Source of the DNA: Chloroflexota bacterium | GTDB lineage: Bacteria; Chloroflexota; Dehalococcoidia; UBA2979 | Reading direction: 5' to 3' | Length of the DNA: 12,557 nt | Assembly: GCA_947446155.1 (NCBI GenBank) | Contig: CANFFZ010000054.1 | Coordinates: 1 to 12,557, forward strand | Part shown: positions 11,463 to 12,557 of the stretch, one piece after another | Layout: each line of letters begins with the position of its first letter | Numbering within the stretch: position 1 is the first letter of the stretch | Notes under the pieces: model-generated | The model's input: the letters and a program-made list of their open reading frames with translations, nothing else | Databases searched by the model: none | What the model was told of the DNA's origin: nothing | Position numbers and translations under genes: made by a program

Positions 11463-12557
11463 AGCGTCGCCGTAGCCAGCTTCGCCTGCACCCGCCCACT
11501 CAACTCATCCGCGATCTCCGGCAAGCCAAACTCCCCCACCACTGAGTAGAAGAAGCCCGACACCAGCAACTGCAACGCCCCGCGCATATCGAGGCCGCGC
11601 GATTGCATGTAGAACAGCGCCTCCGCGTCCACCGGACCAACCGCCGCGTGGTGTCCGCATCGCGCAATATTCGCGGTGAGAATCTCCAGCACCGGGTCGG
11701 AGTCCGCCTTCGCCTCGTTCGACAGCAGCAGGTTCCGGTTCGTCTGATCCGCGTCCGCGCCCACCGCATCCAGACCGATGCGCGTAATGCCGTAGTACGC
11801 CTGCCGTGACGCCCCCGCGAGCGCCGACTTCACCTCCACGAACGAGGTTGTCCGCGGCCCAATATGATCCTGCAACGTCACGAAGTCGAAGTGCTGGTTC
11901 GCGTCGCCGAGCGCCACTGCCCGGATCCCCGACGTCGAACCCTCACCCTCAAGCAACGCCTCGACGGTCTGCTTCACCAGCAGCCCGCCCATCGCAATCG
12001 ACCCGACCTGGAAGTTCGAGTCGCGCTCCAGCCGACCGCGTACCCACGTGAAGTCGCGCGTCTGCGCCCCCCACCGGTCGTCGAGCAGCAAGCGCACCTG
12101 CGAGGCCTGACCCGCGAACACCTCAATCGCGCCCGCTGCCATTACTGGCGCGTCGCCCGAGGTCGTCCGCACCACAATCGTCGCCTCACTGCGCTCCTCA
12201 GCCACGATCAGCAGCCGCGGATATACCGCCTCGTTCACCACTGCCGAGGCGTCCACGGTGATCGTGATCGGCCCCGCAAACGCCACGCCGCGTGGGATGT
12301 GCACCAGCACGCCGTCCGCACCCCACTTCGCCGCGTTCGCCGCGAGGAACCGGCTCTCGGTCGCCGTCAGCAACGACCCCAGGCGCTCGCGCACCACAGG
12401 CACCTTCGCCGCGCCGTCCGCGAGCGATCCCACGAACGCACCCGCCGGCACAGCGCCGTCGATGCGCACGCTCGCCGCCGCAGCCGCGAACCCCGCGGGG
12501 TCGAGGCCCGCCACGTCCGTGTACCGCCACGGCCGCAATGCCTGCGTCGGCATCGGC
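11459..12557 (-). CDS. sufD: Fe-S cluster assembly scaffold protein SufD, 5' end off-window
   Basis: The C-terminal ~365 residues of SufD, a beta-helical scaffold partner of SufB in the SufBCD complex. Recognisable parts are the near-N-terminal PMPT...LRPWRYTDVAGL motif, the beta-helix core, ALGDANQHFDFVTLQDHIGP, YYGITRIGLDAVGADADQTNRNLLLS, and the C-terminal ILTANIARCGHHAAVGPVDAEALFYMQSRGLD segment (Cys codon 11659-11657), typical of the SufB/SufD family. An ATG at 12553 looks like a start, but the preceding codon is CCG, giving the conserved P-M-P-T, so this Met is internal and the gene continues past the window. SufB (and SufC) would be expected upstream on this strand. The stop overlaps the GTG of the next small frame. 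Confidence 0.93.
   Translation of the reverse strand, partial: PMPTQALRPWRYTDVAGLDPAGFAAAAASVRIDGAVPAGAFVGSLADGAAKVPVVRERLGSLLTATESRFLAANAAKWGADGVLVHIPRGVAFAGPITITVDASAVVNEAVYPRLLIVAEERSEATIVVRTTSGDAPVMAAGAIEVFAGQASQVRLLLDDRWGAQTRDFTWVRGRLERDSNFQVGSIAMGGLLVKQTVEALLEGEGSTSGIRAVALGDANQHFDFVTLQDHIGPRTTSFVEVKSALAGASRQAYYGITRIGLDAVGADADQTNRNLLLSNEAKADSDPVLEILTANIARCGHHAAVGPVDAEALFYMQSRGLDMRGALQLLVSGFFYSVVGEFGLPEIADELSGRVQAKLATATL

Noticed and set aside
12551..12553. ATG 12553 as the sufD start
   Set aside because: It is preceded in frame by Pro and followed by Pro-Thr, matching the internal PMPT motif; the protein would also be short for SufD.
1..12557. CRISPR array, insertion sequence, prophage or integrase
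   Set aside because: No regularly spaced direct repeats, transposase or recombinase motifs were seen on either strand.

Overview
This window is a gene-dense stretch of chromosome from a high-GC bacterium (roughly two thirds G+C by eye). It carries most of a glycolate oxidase operon on the + strand and the downstream part of a SUF iron-sulfur cluster assembly operon on the - strand. The SufS/SufU/SufT-type SUF system with a Rieske ferredoxin and glcDEF as separate genes point to Actinobacteria or Chloroflexota. The frequent lack of strong Shine-Dalgarno sites and the dispersed palindromes make me lean to Chloroflexota (Dehalococcoidia-like), but this is inference with low to moderate certainty. 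No phage, transposase, integrase, CRISPR, rRNA or tRNA gene was seen.

Layout. 1-136 (-): 5' part of a HicB-like antitoxin with a start-region frame problem. 138-926 (-): inositol-monophosphatase/CysQ-family phosphatase. 927-1113: divergent intergenic region with a branched palindromic repeat. 1114-6313 (+): one tightly coupled operon, glcD - TerC-family membrane protein - glcE - (77-codon bridging ORF) - glcF - small two-helix membrane protein. 6317-7936 (-): lipoprotein solute-binding protein, convergent with the glc operon across a 3-nt gap. 8052-8591 (+): membrane-anchored Rieske-fold protein that has lost all four Fe-S ligands. 8592-8655: short convergent gap with a palindromic repeat. 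8656-12557 (-): sufT, sufU, sufS, a 38-codon bridging ORF made of repeat sequence, a genuine Rieske ferredoxin, an 80-codon bridging ORF, and sufD (cut at the window edge). In transcription order this is sufD > ferredoxin > sufS > sufU > sufT.

How they work together. GlcD (FAD/active site), GlcE (FAD-binding partner) and GlcF (two 4Fe-4S clusters plus two CCG domains) form the membrane-associated glycolate dehydrogenase that passes electrons to the respiratory chain. SufS supplies sulfur to SufU, SufD belongs to the scaffold complex (SufB and SufC must be off-window or elsewhere), and SufT is a maturation factor. The ferredoxin and GlcF are themselves Fe-S proteins.

Most interesting points: (1) the ligand-less but disulfide-retaining Rieske homologue; (2) a TerC metal-transport-type protein translationally coupled inside glcDEF; (3) repeated use of open 'bridging' reading frames whose ends overlap the stop of the gene before and the start of the gene after, three of them spanning palindromic or structured DNA; (4) a 15-bp-stem branched palindrome upstream of glcD; (5) a strong C-over-G bias of the + strand whichever strand is coding.
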